A stretch of DNA of 64,000 nucleotides from Vitellaria paradoxa (lineage: Eukaryota; Streptophyta; Magnoliopsida; Ericales; Sapotaceae). Positions 11,067 to 25,011 of the stretch are shown one piece after another. Numbering within the stretch: position 1 is the stretch's first letter; each line of letters opens with the position of its first letter. The notes below the pieces were generated by a model. It had not been told where the DNA came from. It saw only the letters and a list, made by a program, of their open reading frames with translations, and did no database searches. Location: assembly GCA_019916065.1 (NCBI GenBank), contig CM034234.1:12382520-12446519 (forward strand), in the 5' to 3' direction. The translations under genes were made by a program, and so were the position numbers.

Positions 11067-12013
11067 ACCTTAATTTTTAAGATTGAGTTAGATCAAAATT
11101 TGATAAAATATAAAATTTTAATATTCATATAAAAAAATTCGAATTTGATCAACTCCGTAGGCTAAGTAACATTAACACAAATAAAAAAATAATATAAAAA
11201 TAAACCAATGAATATTTTACAAAATTATGCAGTTTTATTGAAATATTTCATAATATATTTAAAAGTTACACTTTACCCATACAAAATATTATATAATTTT
11301 GTGTATGGTACAGGTTACATTAGTAAAATTTTAACAAAATGTGACATATGTCTCTTATTATAACAAATTAGATTATTAAACAATTCACTTGGGATAGACC
11401 TAACTTTGAGTTATCCCAAACTGTAACTGAGGTAGTCTGGCTAAAAAATTTTTTTTAGTTTAATTTTTTTAAAATTAGTTTATAATAAATTTTTATAATT
11501 CAATTTACTTTATTTTTAAATTTTTTATTCAATTTAAAATTTGATAACTCGATGTATTATGCACTTAATATTTCGTTTTTTTCTTTTTTTTTCAGCTTAC
11601 AGGAGTTCTAAATCTTAAGTTCGTATAATTAAAATGTTAAAGCCTTAAAAGGGCATTTAATGAAAAGCTTGCACGTTTAAAATATAATTTAGCTTGTATG
11701 CATACATGTTCATGATTGTTTTCCAAACGCGTAGCGACCAAAGTTGTTCGAGCTTTGGGCAAATCGCGATTGACGGATTGGCTGGAATTCCAAGGAGATG
11801 CTACTTTCTGCTGTCTCTGCTTTTGTCGGAAACGTCTCCCGTCCGATTAATAAATGCCACCATTCAACGCCTAACAATCCCTGGTCCTAACAATCCACTG
11901 TTCCTATCGTAATGTCGCCAACCATTCAACGCCTAACGATCAACGGTTTCTTTCCTTGTAATCTTTTTATATGTTAGGTAACATGGATAGGCCATGGTGG
12001 ATAGATTATTTTT
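11067..12013. other. Intergenic, with a less AT-rich patch at 11,720-11,940
   Basis: Mostly AT-rich. The patch contains two copies of ACCATTCAACGCCTAAC about 60 bp apart. A 72-aa frame at 11,694-11,912 shows no recognisable features. Confidence 0.4.
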
Positions 12014-12151
12014 GGGTTTGTTTAGAGTAGGGAAAAGTAAGATAAATTGAGAGTTCGTAATACGTGCAGTAAAAGAAAAAAATTAATGTGATATAAAGTT
12101 AAGAGAGATTTATAGAATTTTTCAGAGAAAAATTACAAACCAAACAAAACC
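12014..12151 (+). mobile_element. MITE-like repeat, family A copy 2 (inverted relative to copy 1)
   Basis: Begins GGGTTTGTTTAGAGT and ends CCAAACAAAACC. The core GTTCGTAATACGTGCAGTAAA matches the reverse complement of copy 1, about 1.8 kb away in inverted orientation. Confidence 0.6.
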
Positions 12152-12270
12152 TTTACTTACTTGTTGGGACTGCATTTGTAATTTTGGTCGTTTTGGCATA
12201 TTTATTAATCATGTAATAATACTCACATTTTAATAGAATTGTGCATGAAAAAGACACAAAATATTATTAT

Positions 12271-12405
12271 GGGTACGTTTAAAGTGATAAAAAGTAAGAT
12301 ATAGTAAAATAATTTGTAAATTCATAATTCGTACAGTAAAATAAAAAACGAATAATTTTTAAATATTTTAATAATTTTTAATAAACTAAATGCATTCTAT
12401 ACGAT
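12271..12405 (+). mobile_element. MITE-like repeat, family A copy 3 (diverged)
   Basis: Begins GGGTACGTTTAAAGTGATAAA and contains ATTCATAATTCGTACAGTAAA, the shared family core. The right end is decayed. Confidence 0.45.
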
Positions 12406-14462
12406 GCATTTTTATTAGCGTTAAAAGAATATTTCTAATACCCTACAAACAAATGCTTTGTATTTTTTTATTTTTTAAGTGGATAACATAAATATGGTGG
12501 TATGGATGTCATTATCATGTTTATACGAGAGGTAAAAGTTCAGGTCTAATTTTGAGCACTAAATGGTAGGTTTAACCCTACCAAATGATTATATAGACTC
12601 AACCGTAAGTGTTAGTTGAGTAACTTCAGGTGTTTATATATTGAACTGATCACTTGGTGTTGCACGGTAACTAGAACTAAATACAAATCACGTGTGTGTG
12701 GTAAAAGTTATTATTATTTTTATAAATTTGTTTCTTCATCTACTCTCTTTAATTTTCTTTTTTCATTTTTTTCTGATTCCTGAAAATTTTATTTTTGTGT
12801 TTTTGTTTTTATTTTTTTTTTTCTTAAAAAGAGTTGTGACTCGTGTTACTCATGAAAACACATAGAAAGTTGAGGATTGCAAAATTTAACCAACAGTACA
12901 GAACTGTCAGTTTAAGAATTCTATTTCAGGTAGATTTTTGAGTCCGGTCTTGATTAGATTTCTCATTTTTATATATTTGGAACGTGTTATATATCAGACC
13001 TAAGTCTAAGGATTAAGATTTTCAATAGATATTGATTGAAAGAGAAGGTAAAAATAAGTGATAAGATTGTTTAGAATTTTTTGGGTTGAGAAAAAAATGT
13101 AAGAACAAGAGACTGGGTGTTTTTTAAGGTTCATATCTTTCTTATAATTCCTTACTGCATTGTTGGAGTTTTTTATAATTAAAAATCAATTTTACTTTAC
13201 CCATAAATATAGGCAAATTATTGAATTACGTAAATCTTGTAATCTTCCATTGTATTTGATTATTTTGTTTTCGTTTGTGAATTGGTCATTATTGATTAGG
13301 ATGTTGCAAGAAGGTGACTCAGATTTTTCACAACAACAATTCTTATAAATTAATTATTGGTAGTTAAGAAGAGAAATTAGAAAAAGTTAAAGAGGGCATT
13401 TATAAACTAAAAATTTTACGAATTATACAAAAAAATATAAACATCAAAACTGATTCACTTGTTGTACACTGGATATAGCCCAGCCACCTAACTCCATCTT
13501 CATCTTCTCAAGACACTTTCAACGTTGACGGACGGGGCGTTGGCAACATGATTTTTTAGCAAAAAAATTATTAATTATTAATTTTTAAGTGTTTGACAAA
13601 TCATTAATTTTTGTCATTTTTCTATTATACTATAATAATTTCTCAACTCAAAAGTTACTAAAAGTTACTTAAAATTACTAAAAATTACCAAAAATTATTA
13701 AAAATTATCAAAAGTTACTAAAAATTTTATCAAATATCCAAAAATTACATAAAGATAGTGAAAAATATAAAAATTACTACTTGTTTTATTAAATACATAG
13801 AAAATTATAATTATTAATTTTTGATAAAAAATAAAAAATTATTAAAAACTATGTCCACAAACGTTCGCGAAACCTTATCCTCGGAGGAGTTAATTCCGTA
13901 ATGGTTAATATCGCATCAATCAAATTCCAATCTCATATCATCCTTAATAAAATTGTAGTGTATTGCTAAGATGGATGTATCGGTATACCTAAAAAAAAAT
14001 TCTCGAGTTGTCTCATGTTACCATGTTTGGTCGTGCGGGTAAATTTTTAATCATAATAATTAAATTATTATACTCTTTGTTCTTTTCTAATTGAAAGACC
14101 TTACACTTCTAAAGCAGCTGATATATTCATATTCTAAAATATACTTATTTGATAAAATGTTGTAAGATAATGCTAAATGTTTTTTATTTTTGATTTCTCA
14201 CAATTAATAATATTTTTTTAATTGTAAAAAGTTAAAAATAAAATATGTTTAATATTTTTTAACATCTTCTTGTAATATTACAAATAAATTAAGTGCATAC
14301 AGTGAACATTTTTTTGTTAACATATATATAAATATTTTTTTGTTAACATATATACTGAGGCTATGACACGTCAGGACTTGGGCCACCCTATCTTAGCCCA
14401 CGATTGAACTCTTGTCTCAATGCCTTGTCCATTCAAATATTAAAAATATTTTAAAAATATTA
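12406..14462. other. Intergenic, AT-rich; no gene seen
   Basis: Includes a stretch of reiterated AAAAGTTACTAAAA-type motifs (about 13,640-13,760). A short direct duplication of ATTTTTTTGTTAACATATATA lies at about 14,307-14,354. Nothing else recognised. Confidence 0.45.
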
Positions 14463-14877
14463 AAGGGGCGATCTAGGGACGAAGCCAAGATTTTGATTCT
14501 AGGGGGCCAAAAAATTATAATTGATATTATAAATTATATTTAGTAAATAAGAAATAAATTAATATATATGTACAGATAATACAATTAATTGACCTTTCAA
14601 TTTTTGGATTATATGTAAAAATCAAGAATAAATAATTAAAATTTAAAAACAGTGATCCATAATCTAAATCTTTGGATAAATTTTTTTTGCTCAAAAATTT
14701 ACATATATTACTAGTGGTGTTTTTTTTGACTAAAATTAACCATTTTTTAAAATTTTAAGGGGGTCGAACTACAGTATAACTTTTTTAAACTAAAAATTTA
14801 TATATATGGGTGATATTTTTTAAAACTTAAGGGGGCCATGGCGGTCCTACCTCCCCCTATCTTCGCCCTTGGGGAGT
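14463..14877. mobile_element. Candidate non-autonomous DNA element
   Basis: The left border reads GGGACGAAGCCAAGATTTTG. The right border reads TACCTCCCCCTATCTTCGCC, an imperfect inverted match. The interior has repeated AAGGGGGCC/AAGGGGGTC phrases flanking AT-rich sequence. No coding region and no verified target duplication. Confidence 0.4.
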
Positions 14878-17568
14878 CAGGGTTGAATTTTCTTGACTCG
14901 AGCCCAATGTAACCTATTTCAAAGGATAGGCAAGCTGAACCACGATTAAATTAGGAACAAGTCAAGCTCGACTTAACTCATTTTACATTACTAAAGAAAA
15001 CCTATAAAGGAAATTAGAAAAAGGTTAACGTTATCATAACTTAGAATAGGAGGGGCTAATTATTATAATTGAATATAAACTATAAAGATAGGAAGTGTAA
15101 CATACTGGGAGAAAAGCACACAAAGGCTTTATGAAACGGCTACCTAACACAATAACTTTGTGGTAAAATTTAGCCAAACCAATGGTGGTCCATCAGATTT
15201 TTCCTCTAAACGATACAAAAGTTTGAACCAAAACCGGTTGGACTCGAATCACCAATTTCGATTAAATCTTTTCTACCCAGAGATGAAAACATCAATTTAT
15301 ATGTAGTCAACGGATTTAGAGATTAACATGACATAAATTTATCTTACATACAAATAAATTTAGAAGGAATTAAATATATAATCGAATCATCTGATATTGT
15401 AATATATAATTATTAAATAACGTTAAAAATTTATGACTGACAACATTTGACATAACACAAATGTGACGCAAAGTTATTTAAATTTGTGCTTGACATAAAC
15501 GAGTTTGGATTATAGAATGACACATAAAATTGTGTAATAAACATTTACACTCTATCTAGGATTTGATAAGATTTGATATTTGATGAGAATTTTCATTAAT
15601 TTTTATATTTGGAATTAAAATAAAATTTTATGAGCTATATTTGATTTCATTTAATAACTTAATTAAATTTTAAGGTTTCTATATCATTTGAATCCAATCC
15701 AAAATAATAAAATTTGATGAAAAATCATTAATTTCCTAAATCATTTAATAAATAGACAAATTTATTCTCATTTATCATACTTACCATATTTTCTATTTTC
15801 TGTTAATATGATTAAATTAGGTGTTTCTTTTAAATCAAATCAATTAACTTCTTAAATTCAAAATGTATTCCAAACATAAAATTTTATTACTGAATTAAAT
15901 CAATTTTTTATTTTAAAATCAAATTAATTCTGAGAGAGAAATGTTTCCAAATAAAGTGTCAACTCTTTTTTCCCCATTTAATTAGAGTTAGAGGGGGAGT
16001 AAGGCCATTCCTAAGGACCACATCCCCCTCTGAGTTTAAGAGAGATGCATTTGTATATATAAATATTTGGGTTAAAAAATTTTTATATTATGATTAAGCA
16101 CCTTTTAAAATTTTAAAAATTAATATACCTCAATTCAAAAAAAAAAAAAAAAAAATTGGCAACATACAATTTTTTTATTTTTTTTTATCAAATACTTCAG
16201 TTTAAAGAAACACAACTAGTAAATATAATTTTTTGGGAAAAAAAAATTCAAGTCCAATCAATCTCAATAAAATTTGAATAATTTTTCTTAGTCGCTTTAT
16301 ATAGTTCAAAATTTGCCAGACAAATTAATTTTTTTACTTTTGGTGTTGTATTATTGTTAAATATTAATTTATTTTTATTTATTAAATAAAATTGATAGTG
16401 TTGTTTGTAATTTTTTCTACTATATTTGTTTTAGAAAAAAACTTAGATTTGATCTCCCTAAACAATAAATCCTGACTCGTACGTCCTCCGATTGAAGTCA
16501 TTAGGGGATATGTTAACACTAAACTCATTAATTAATTTTAAATTACTAGATTTTAAATTTTGATAGCCTATGACTTATAACATGGGAAGTCTGAAAGGAT
16601 ATTGGTTTGTTATATATATATATATATATATATTTTGATATATGAGTGATGCATGATCAGCAGGGAGTGTTGGTATGACCGATGGTGACTAATTGATTTT
16701 GCAAGAAATGTGTTATTTTCTTTACTGTACTTGGTTACTAGTACATATGAGATGTTGCCTTAATTTGAAAAAAAAAAAAAATAATAATAATAATAATATT
16801 TTTGAGTTTCTCGTGGATTGAAGTTGTTACTGTCGACGGTCGCACGGTGGCTTATAACTTCATGTGTTAAAAAAGAATTTCGTTTTAATTCAAAGATAAT
16901 ATAATTTGTCTCCTTTTAATATATCTAAATTAACTAACTTAGGAAATTTGATTAATTATATATTTTAAATGTTATCTATAATGACATATAAATATGTTTT
17001 TATTGCTCATCAAGTGTAACTTTTCAATGACATATAAATTTGTATTTTTATTTTTAGTGTGAAAAATTATATTTTATTATCATTAATATTTAAATGAGAT
17101 ATATACGAGCATGTTCTTTTAAAAATTTTCTAAAGCGAACACTTGCTTTTCACATATAGCTTTATTTTCTTGAAAAAGACAAACACAAAAAAACAAGTGG
17201 AAATTGAACAGTCGAAACCAAGCAACCCCATCATCATTTGTCGAATTTTGATCATTTCTTTGGACCTCTCCAATCACATTAATTACAAATATATATATAT
17301 ATATATATATATTATTTTATCAAAATGTTGATGAATCCTAATTAAGTTTACTGAATTTCAAGGAAACTAGATTTTTAGGTGGGGAACAAACTTGTCTCTA
17401 TGAATTTAATTTGCGGAGCCGATCATGTTTAACTCATTGGTTTGAATGTTGACTTTGTTCACATTTTCACAAGAGGCTGTCGAAAGTAGACCGTACGTGG
17501 TCGCGAGGGCCTTTGGAGTTGTCAGTCGGTAAAGGAAGAAGACAGTGCGACGACGGTGATTGTGATTT

Positions 17569-17602
<34 letters not shown>

Positions 17603-17760
17603 GGGGGCAAGTAAGTTAGAGAGAGAAAGACCTGTTTAAGGTAGATAGAGAGAGAATGTTATGTGCCTAATTTTATATTATTTTATATTTATTTAGATAA
17701 TGTTATATGTGACTTTAATGGCGAAGATATTTTAGGAGATATGTTATGTGTGGATTTAGT
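14878..17760. other. Intergenic, AT-rich; no gene seen
   Basis: Long AT-rich stretch. The segment at about 15,545-15,960 resembles, in reverse orientation, MATE intron sequence near 41.5-41.85 kb, suggesting another dispersed repeat. TA runs occur at about 16,610-16,632 and 17,288-17,312. A GA-rich microsatellite lies at about 17,570-17,650. Confidence 0.4.
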
Positions 17761-18240
17761 AATGGAGCTAGTTTTGTAGTAGTGGAGTGAGTGAGTTTAG
17801 TTGAATAATTATTTTTTTCTTTTTTGTTGAGACTAAAAAAATATGACAGGTCCCTTGGATTACCATATTTATTTTTTTTTCCATACTCAGAACAAATTCA
17901 AACTGACAACTAGTTGTGTGGAGAGTAAACCCATCAACCAGTTCATGGGGAGCAATAGTTAAATAAGTTATATTTACTATTTTATAGGGTAATTTAGTAG
18001 TGGAGTTAGTTTAGAAGTGGTGGAGTCAATTAGTTTAGTAGTTGAATAAAAAAATTTTTTTCTGAGACAAAAAAGTATGACAGGACTCTCGGGTTATCAT
18101 ATCTACTTTTTTTACTATATTCAGAGCGAAATCGAATCGACAATCAATTATGTGAAAAGTAAACTCACCAACTAGTGTATCAGGGCTACGGGGGTAATAG
18201 TAGAATAAGTTATATTGGCTATATCATAGGGTAGTTAATT
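17761..18240 (+). repeat. Diverged ~241-bp tandem duplication
   Basis: The phrase GTTGAATAA...TATGACAGG...TTACCATAT...GAGAGTAAACCCATCAACCAG at 17,800-17,950 recurs with substitutions about 241 bp downstream (18,041-18,180). Both copies end near TTATAGGGTA. Confidence 0.55.
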
Positions 18241-19060
18241 CTATGGTGGTCAAGTTTTAAAAAGTTAACTACTCTTCAAAGCCTATACCAATGAAAGGAG
18301 GACATAAATTTCAGAATCGATCCTGTGGGCACGTAACAGTGAAATAATTAATTAACATAAGGTTTGTGGTAGGTAGGAAATTGTGAACAGGTTTAAAGTA
18401 ATTATATATGACACATGTATATTGAGAAAAATAGATAATGTTATTCAAAATTTATAGAAAGCTAATATATCTTATATTAATATTAATATATTAAAAATAA
18501 ATAAAAACAGATTTAAAAAATTTTGGGGTCATATATAGTTCTATCAGCCCTCTCCTCCGGTCTGCCATTGGATGACATGAATATGTACGAGGAAGTGTAA
18601 GACAGCAAGGAAGATAGAAGAGTGACGAAAAAGTACGGTGAACCGAAAGTGAATATATATATATATAATATAATATAATATAATAATAGATGTGTGACCC
18701 TATTGTTGGTGAGAATTTGTGGCACTTTAGTAATTTTGTAATTAAAAGAAAATTATGACCGTTGAAGGTAATTAATGTAGGGGCCCGTTTAATAAATATA
18801 AAAAATATTCAACATTCTCTATTAAAAATTATCAAACATATAAAAAGTTTTTTTTATTTAAAATCATTAATTTTTTTTAATTTTTCTAATTTTATTTAAT
18901 TTTTTTATTTTTTATAAATTATTACTGAACGCATAAAAATATCACATCTTAATTTTAATTGGAAATTAATAAAAATTATTACACCGAACGCAGTGTTAAT
19001 CCTTTTAGCATTCATTTAGATAATATCAACGATTTCGGTTAACTCTGCCATGAATAAGTG
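18241..19060. other. Intergenic, AT-rich
   Basis: TA-rich microsatellite at about 18,653-18,688. No gene recognised; a 70-aa minus frame at 18,513-18,725 overlaps the simple repeat and looks like chance. Confidence 0.45.
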
Positions 19061-19216
19061 TGTGTTTGAAGTGACAAAAAATGAAAAAAAATGAGATAAA
19101 ATGAAAAAAATTATGAATTCGTAATACGTACAGTAAAAAAAAAAATTAATATGATATCAAATTAAAAAAAATTTATAAAATTTTTTGTTATTTATTAGAG
19201 CTCTAGACGGAGCCTG
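19061..19216 (+). mobile_element. MITE-like repeat, family A copy 4
   Basis: Starts TGTGTTTGAAGTGACAAAAA, holds the family core GAATTCGTAATACGTACAGT and ends in AGACGGAGCC. A partial relative starts at about 19,545 (GCTCCGTTTGGAGTG) and another at about 24,779 (GGATGTGTTTGGAGTGATAA). Confidence 0.55.
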
Positions 19217-21470
19217 AATCATACAAACATAAAAAAGAAAAAAAAAAAAAAAAGTGACTGCCGAGCAGTCGAATCGTCAACATCAGTGCAAATACCTTCC
19301 CAAATATAGGAGGCATAATTGAAATGAAAAAAAAAAGAAAAAAAATTAACCCCGATAGATTCATTTTTCATGCCAAACATTCAGCAGCAAATTTCTTTTA
19401 GTTTGTACTGTACACATCCATCCTTCAATATATATAGCGGTAAGTTGTAAATTCGTGCAATAACAAAGATTTAAACTGACACCCAAAAATTAAATGTGAT
19501 TCGTTCAGTCAAGAAAATTCATCTCACTAATTTTAGCTCCGTTTGGAGTGAAAAAAAAAGATAAATTGAGATAAAATGTGATTTTGGATTAATTTTAGTG
19601 CCGTTTTTGTCTGAAAAGTCACAAATCGTGGGAATGATTTTCTAAATTCGTTCTCACGAATTCAAAAATTCATAAAAAATGACGACAATGGTACTCGTTT
19701 AAAAGTTCTTGACACGAAGAATATAATTATATAAAAAAATTTACACATTCGATTAACTTACTTTTAAATTTTTTATTTTTTTAAGTAAAATATTAAAATC
19801 TTTTAAAATTAATAATAATGACAAAATTAAATATAAAAAAATTATTAAAAATTTATAGAAATTTACCTCGATGTAAAACGGGCCCTTACAGAACTTTGCG
19901 CTCGTAAGGCTGGCTCAAAAATTGCGAGGGAGAGGATTTGATCGTGTCATACTTGAAAGGTACTCTGTGCAACGCCAGGGATGAGAAAGCTCTTTTTGCA
20001 TAGGTCGGCTCTTACGTCAGCTTTTTCTTTTTCAAATTTTCAATCCCTCGACAGCTCTTGTTGGGCAAACATATACCTTTAAAAAATTAATGCTTCCAAA
20101 TTTATATTTATATTTAATTAAATGTCCGCATCACCATAGATAATACTGTACAATAATAATATAATAATAATAAACATCAGAAAAAAGTTCTAGAAGAAGA
20201 ATAGGATATCATTTTAGAATAAAAATTTCAAAAAGTAAAATTATTTACAAAACTGCCATTATGTAGCTGATTTTAATTTTAATAATGTTTTCTTGTATTA
20301 TGAAGTAAATAATTATTTTGTATCCTAAATTTTTTGTTAAATCTTGACTTGATATTTTAGTTGAAATAATTAAGGGTTTCAACATGTGTCACAACTCATT
20401 TATGGTTTCACTTTTAAATACGTGCATAATACTTAATTGAGGTATAAAATAGTAAGTGTGTGCGTGAGAAGAATTGTAGCAAGAATTTGTAGAGACTTGA
20501 TATTGTAACAAATTAAATTAAACTTTTAATTCTCATAATTAGAATATCAAGACTTGAAGTAGAATTTGATAAAAATGTATAAGTGTAAGATATAATTTGC
20601 CCTCTATAATTTAATAATACAATAATGTTTTCCAAGCATTAAGGGTAAATTATAGCTTATTTCTAAGTTAGTTTTTAACAAAATCTTACTTTATCATTTA
20701 ATTATAATAATCAAGGGGTTAAGGTCTTAACTCATTGTAATGTAAATATTCAGTGAAATTTTGTTAAGAAGTAGAGGATCAAGAATTATACTAGGTGACT
20801 ATCATGACATGTGACATTTTCTTATCTTTTGATCTACTAAAATTAAGGAGGAAAAAACCTCCACTACTCTGTCTATTCCTCTTCCACTATCTCCATTTTT
20901 TGATATGAAAAATATGATACGAATCATGTTTACTACATAAATACAAAAAATATATGTTCTAGAATATATATATATATATATATATTTAATCTCGGAGCTC
21001 TCTTTTTGGATCTCGATCCTTCTTTCTCCTTTTTCTTTTCAATTCGTCTTTTCTTTACGAAGACCCAACACTAATTTGGGCGTCGAGGAGCTTTCGATTG
21101 GTTGTTACCGATTAGAACTCTAAAGACGTTTCTTCTATAGTATTACTTACAAGTACAATAAAAAAAATGAAGAAAGGGGGTCCACATTAAAGAGAGAAAG
21201 TAAGTGATTTCTTTCCTCTCCAACAAATATTTTGTTAAATAAATCGGATGACCATTCAATTGGAAATTTTCCAACCTGTTAACCCTACAATGAGTTAATA
21301 CCTCAAAAAAGTCTTTAATTATTACCATTATGATACCAAGTTTTACTTTTTTAAAGTAAAATTTGATTAAAAAAATAATAAAAAAATTCAGAGCAAAAAA
21401 AACTACAATTTACTGAAACATTAATCATTGATTGTGTGGGAGCTTGTCATGAGGGGGTCATATAAATGCA
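19217..21470. other. Intergenic, AT-rich; no gene seen
   Basis: Apart from a partial family A relic near 19,545 and TA tracts near 20,965, only unremarkable AT-rich sequence and a pyrimidine-rich stretch (21,000-21,060) are visible. Confidence 0.4.
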
Positions 21471-21668
21471 AACAACATTCTCTCCTTCCATCAAATCGTT
21501 CAACCGCCCCCCATCATCACCCCCCTGAGAGAGTTTCATGTTGATCAGAAGAACTAAATAAATAAACAAAACAACATTCTCTCCTTCCATCAAATCGTTC
21601 AACCGCCCCCCATCATCACCCCCCCGAGAGAGTTTCATGTGGATCAGAAGAACTAAATAAATAAACAA
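21471..21668. repeat. Two-copy 99-bp tandem duplication
   Basis: ACAACATTCTCTCCTTCC starts at 21,472 and again at 21,571, and the copies differ at only a few bases. The period is a multiple of three. A minus frame (21,755 to 21,447, 102 aa) therefore contains an in-phase duplicated 33-aa unit including GGDDGGRLNDLMEGENVV. The protein is not recognised. Confidence 0.85.
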
Positions 21669-22036
21669 GACGTACGAGACGAGGGAAAACCTCGCAAGGA
21701 TTGCTCTGCGGGTCACAACTTGAAGCGAGCTGCTTATCGGTTGGAGAAGCCACATCCCAGAAGGATTCCCTACCTTACTAAGCGACCAGTATTAAGGCTA
21801 GCAATATATTATATATCTACTTAAGTAAGTCTCTCTTTCGATCATTTCTTTTTCCGTGAATTCAATTTGACATGAACATGCATACACCCACGATTGCATA
21901 TAATTTGTATATACATATATGTGTATGTATATATATGTATATATTTATTAAGTGGAAATTGAATTCTAACTTCTACTCCTGCTAACTGGTTCATCTTGTA
22001 GATTTTGCTGTTTTTGTGACACACACATACATAGAC

Positions 22037-22073
<37 letters not shown>

Positions 22074-22844
22074 AGTATGAAGAAATTTTACAATAAATGG
22101 AGAACCGACGGCCTGAACGCCAAGACTTGATTGGTTGGTGTGGCTCCACTTATTCCACCTCTATAAATTGAGTCCTGGTTGAGTATCATTAACGGCTAAT
22201 AAATATATGTCAAGTGATAATTCCTTATACATTAGTAAAGTCATACATAAGAAAATGTAATATATTATTACGTGACATATTTTTAATAATCTTTACTAAT
22301 ATTCTTAAAATATCTAGCAACAAATACCTTAAAAACTATGAAAATATACAAAAATTTATTTCCTTCGGTTTCCATTTTTTTTTTCAATTTTTGTTGCTGT
22401 CATAAAAACCATCATCACTCCATATGTAATATCACAATTATTCAATATCATCAATCATTACTTTTAATTAATGACAACCATTACTATTTCCGTCATCGCC
22501 AATACAACTCTTGATGACCATTGCAGCCGTCACTTCCCCTCACTGTGACTATAGCAACCACTGTTAAAAAATTTGTATCATAAATATTACATTTATCACT
22601 GCCAAAAAAAGCTCCCAATAGTGCACACTTTACATAAGTAGCTGATGATGAGGATCGATGATAAAGGACATAGGTCGACTTTTCCAGCTAAAATTCACAA
22701 CGTCAAGTTTGGCAAGATAGTGTTTGCATTAAATTTGCCAACGTCGCCTGTCATAGAACAAAATTGAAGCACGTCTCTCTCTTTCTCTCTCTTTCTATAT
22801 ATATATATCTGTATCGACCTGTCATAAAACAGAATTCAAGTGCG

Positions 22845-22876
<32 letters not shown>

Positions 22877-25011
22877 CATCGATCCCAACTACCAGTTTGG
22901 TGCCAAGGGCTAACCTCGGAAAGTTAGGTTTTAGGTTTTCTCTTCTATTCTTCCTACAAAACGACAAAATAAATACATGCATATATGGACAAAAGACCAG
23001 GCAACAAGAAAGCTGACACCCCATTAAAACCTGTAAGTTCCAGAAATACTCGTCATTTATATGCAACGTAGGCCCTGTTAATATCACAAAAAATCATTAA
23101 AATTTATTAATTTTAATTATTTTTTATACTTTTTTAATTAAAATTTTTTATATTTTTTTTATATCACATCTTCTTACTTTTATTATATTTTTTATTTTAA
23201 TTTTTGTTAACAAACACTCCCGTAGTGCAACGGCTACCCCCTCAAAACCGTTGTTTCCAGGGTGGTGCTCAGCTTTTCTGATCAGAATGAGAAATTGTAA
23301 CTGACAAAATATTCTTTGCAAACAACAATTTTAACATTTATGAAGTGGCCGAGTTGTAATAAAAATAAAGTTACGTAGATTAATTGTTTTTAAGTAATAA
23401 GTTTACTACACAGTCTTTTTCAAGTAATTCTGATTTTTTTAATAGTTTTTTATTACATAACCTTGTTTTTATAATTAATGTTTGTACAATAAGATTACAT
23501 AAATTACACAACTAATTGCTGCCAATTAGGTCTGTCAATAGATTGAATTTATTTTTAGATGCCGTACCAATATTTTTATGTTCTAAAGAATAGTAAGAAA
23601 AAAAAATGCTAATGTTTTTGTTAGCAATTGTTGAATAATTAATTTTAAAAAATTGAAACAATAAAAAATATATTTTCTTAGTTTCTCAAATTTTAATTTG
23701 ATTTATTATTCACCTCCAATTTCCATTAATTTACCATCCTTGCCAAACGTACATTTGAACAGCGGATCCACCATCGATCATTGACCCTTCACATTATATC
23801 AAAAGCGCCTTTAATGTAGAAAACATGTTACGTCGCAAATAATTCTTGAGATTCTAAATAAAAAAATAATATTTAATATTTAAGTATTAAAATAAAAAAG
23901 AATTCAAAATCCCAAACAATGGGAAATGATCTACTTTGAACTTATTAAAAAAAAAAAAAAATAAACCACAAAAAAGAAACCAATTAATTAGACACATGTC
24001 AACTTGTCCTGAATCCTTCATGTTTTAATAAAGGCGTGGTGGTGATGGTGGTGGTGGTGATTGTTATTGTTGTTTAGTGAAAGTAAATTTATCTCATGTC
24101 ACAGTTGGAGTAAAATTTGTAAATTATAATTCTAAACTTTTGACCAAAGTTTACTTTTATGACAATTTTTAATTATAATAATAACTTAAGTTTTTATTTT
24201 GTTACCATATTAATTTAGGAATGTCGTACTAAATGGCTATGTGATCCAATTTAGTCATAAATCTGTTAACGGAAATAAATATTTTAATAAATTAAAACAT
24301 TAAACTTTTAATTGTTATAGTCAAATTTGGTCAAAGGTTCAAGAATAGATTTTGTAATTTACTCTCACTTTTGTTTGAAAATAACTGTGATTCAAACACT
24401 TGAACATTTACGTAACCTCTGATTTCATCCGATTGTGATCAATGGTTTGAAATAATTTCATGAAAGAAAGTGGGGATTGGTTAAAGTCTAGCCCATAAAG
24501 TAGAAAGTGAGATTGATTTGTTTGAGGGATAATATAATAGTTTCTCTCTCTCTCTCTCTCTCTCTCTTTTAAATTGATTGTTGTCAATGGATTGATCTTG
24601 TTCCTTGATTATACTTTTAACGTACTACATGAACGAGGGGTGACAATTCATATTAATGTGTTAAATTTAGATTTATAATTGTATCTATACGTCCAAGTTT
24701 AATAATTAATTTATTTTAAAATCGAATCCAAATTAAGGGCACTTCAACTTAATGTGTTTGTGTTGTATCGTTGATATTGGATGTGTTTGGAGTGATAAAA
24801 AGTAAAATAAAATGAGATAAAATGTGATGTGAAAAAATTTTTTGCGTTTCGTGCACACATTTTAAATCGCGTTTTTTTAAGATGAATAGTAAGATTTCAG
24901 TTTGGACGAATTCAAAATTTTATATTGGTCATGTCTTCTTTGCACTACAATCCGTCAAAACGGTTTCTGCAATCTATTTGGACAGAAGTTAGCCGTGCGA
25001 ATCCGTTAGAT
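21669..25011. other. Intergenic, AT-rich; no gene seen
   Basis: Simple repeats at about 22,038-22,068 (TA), 22,770-22,875 (TC and TA) and 24,540-24,568 (TC). The segment 24,655-24,775 is a dispersed repeat, with a second diverged copy near 37,925-38,090 sharing TTAGATTTATAATTGTATCT and CACTTCAACTTAATGTGTTT. A partial family A MITE begins at about 24,779. Confidence 0.4.
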
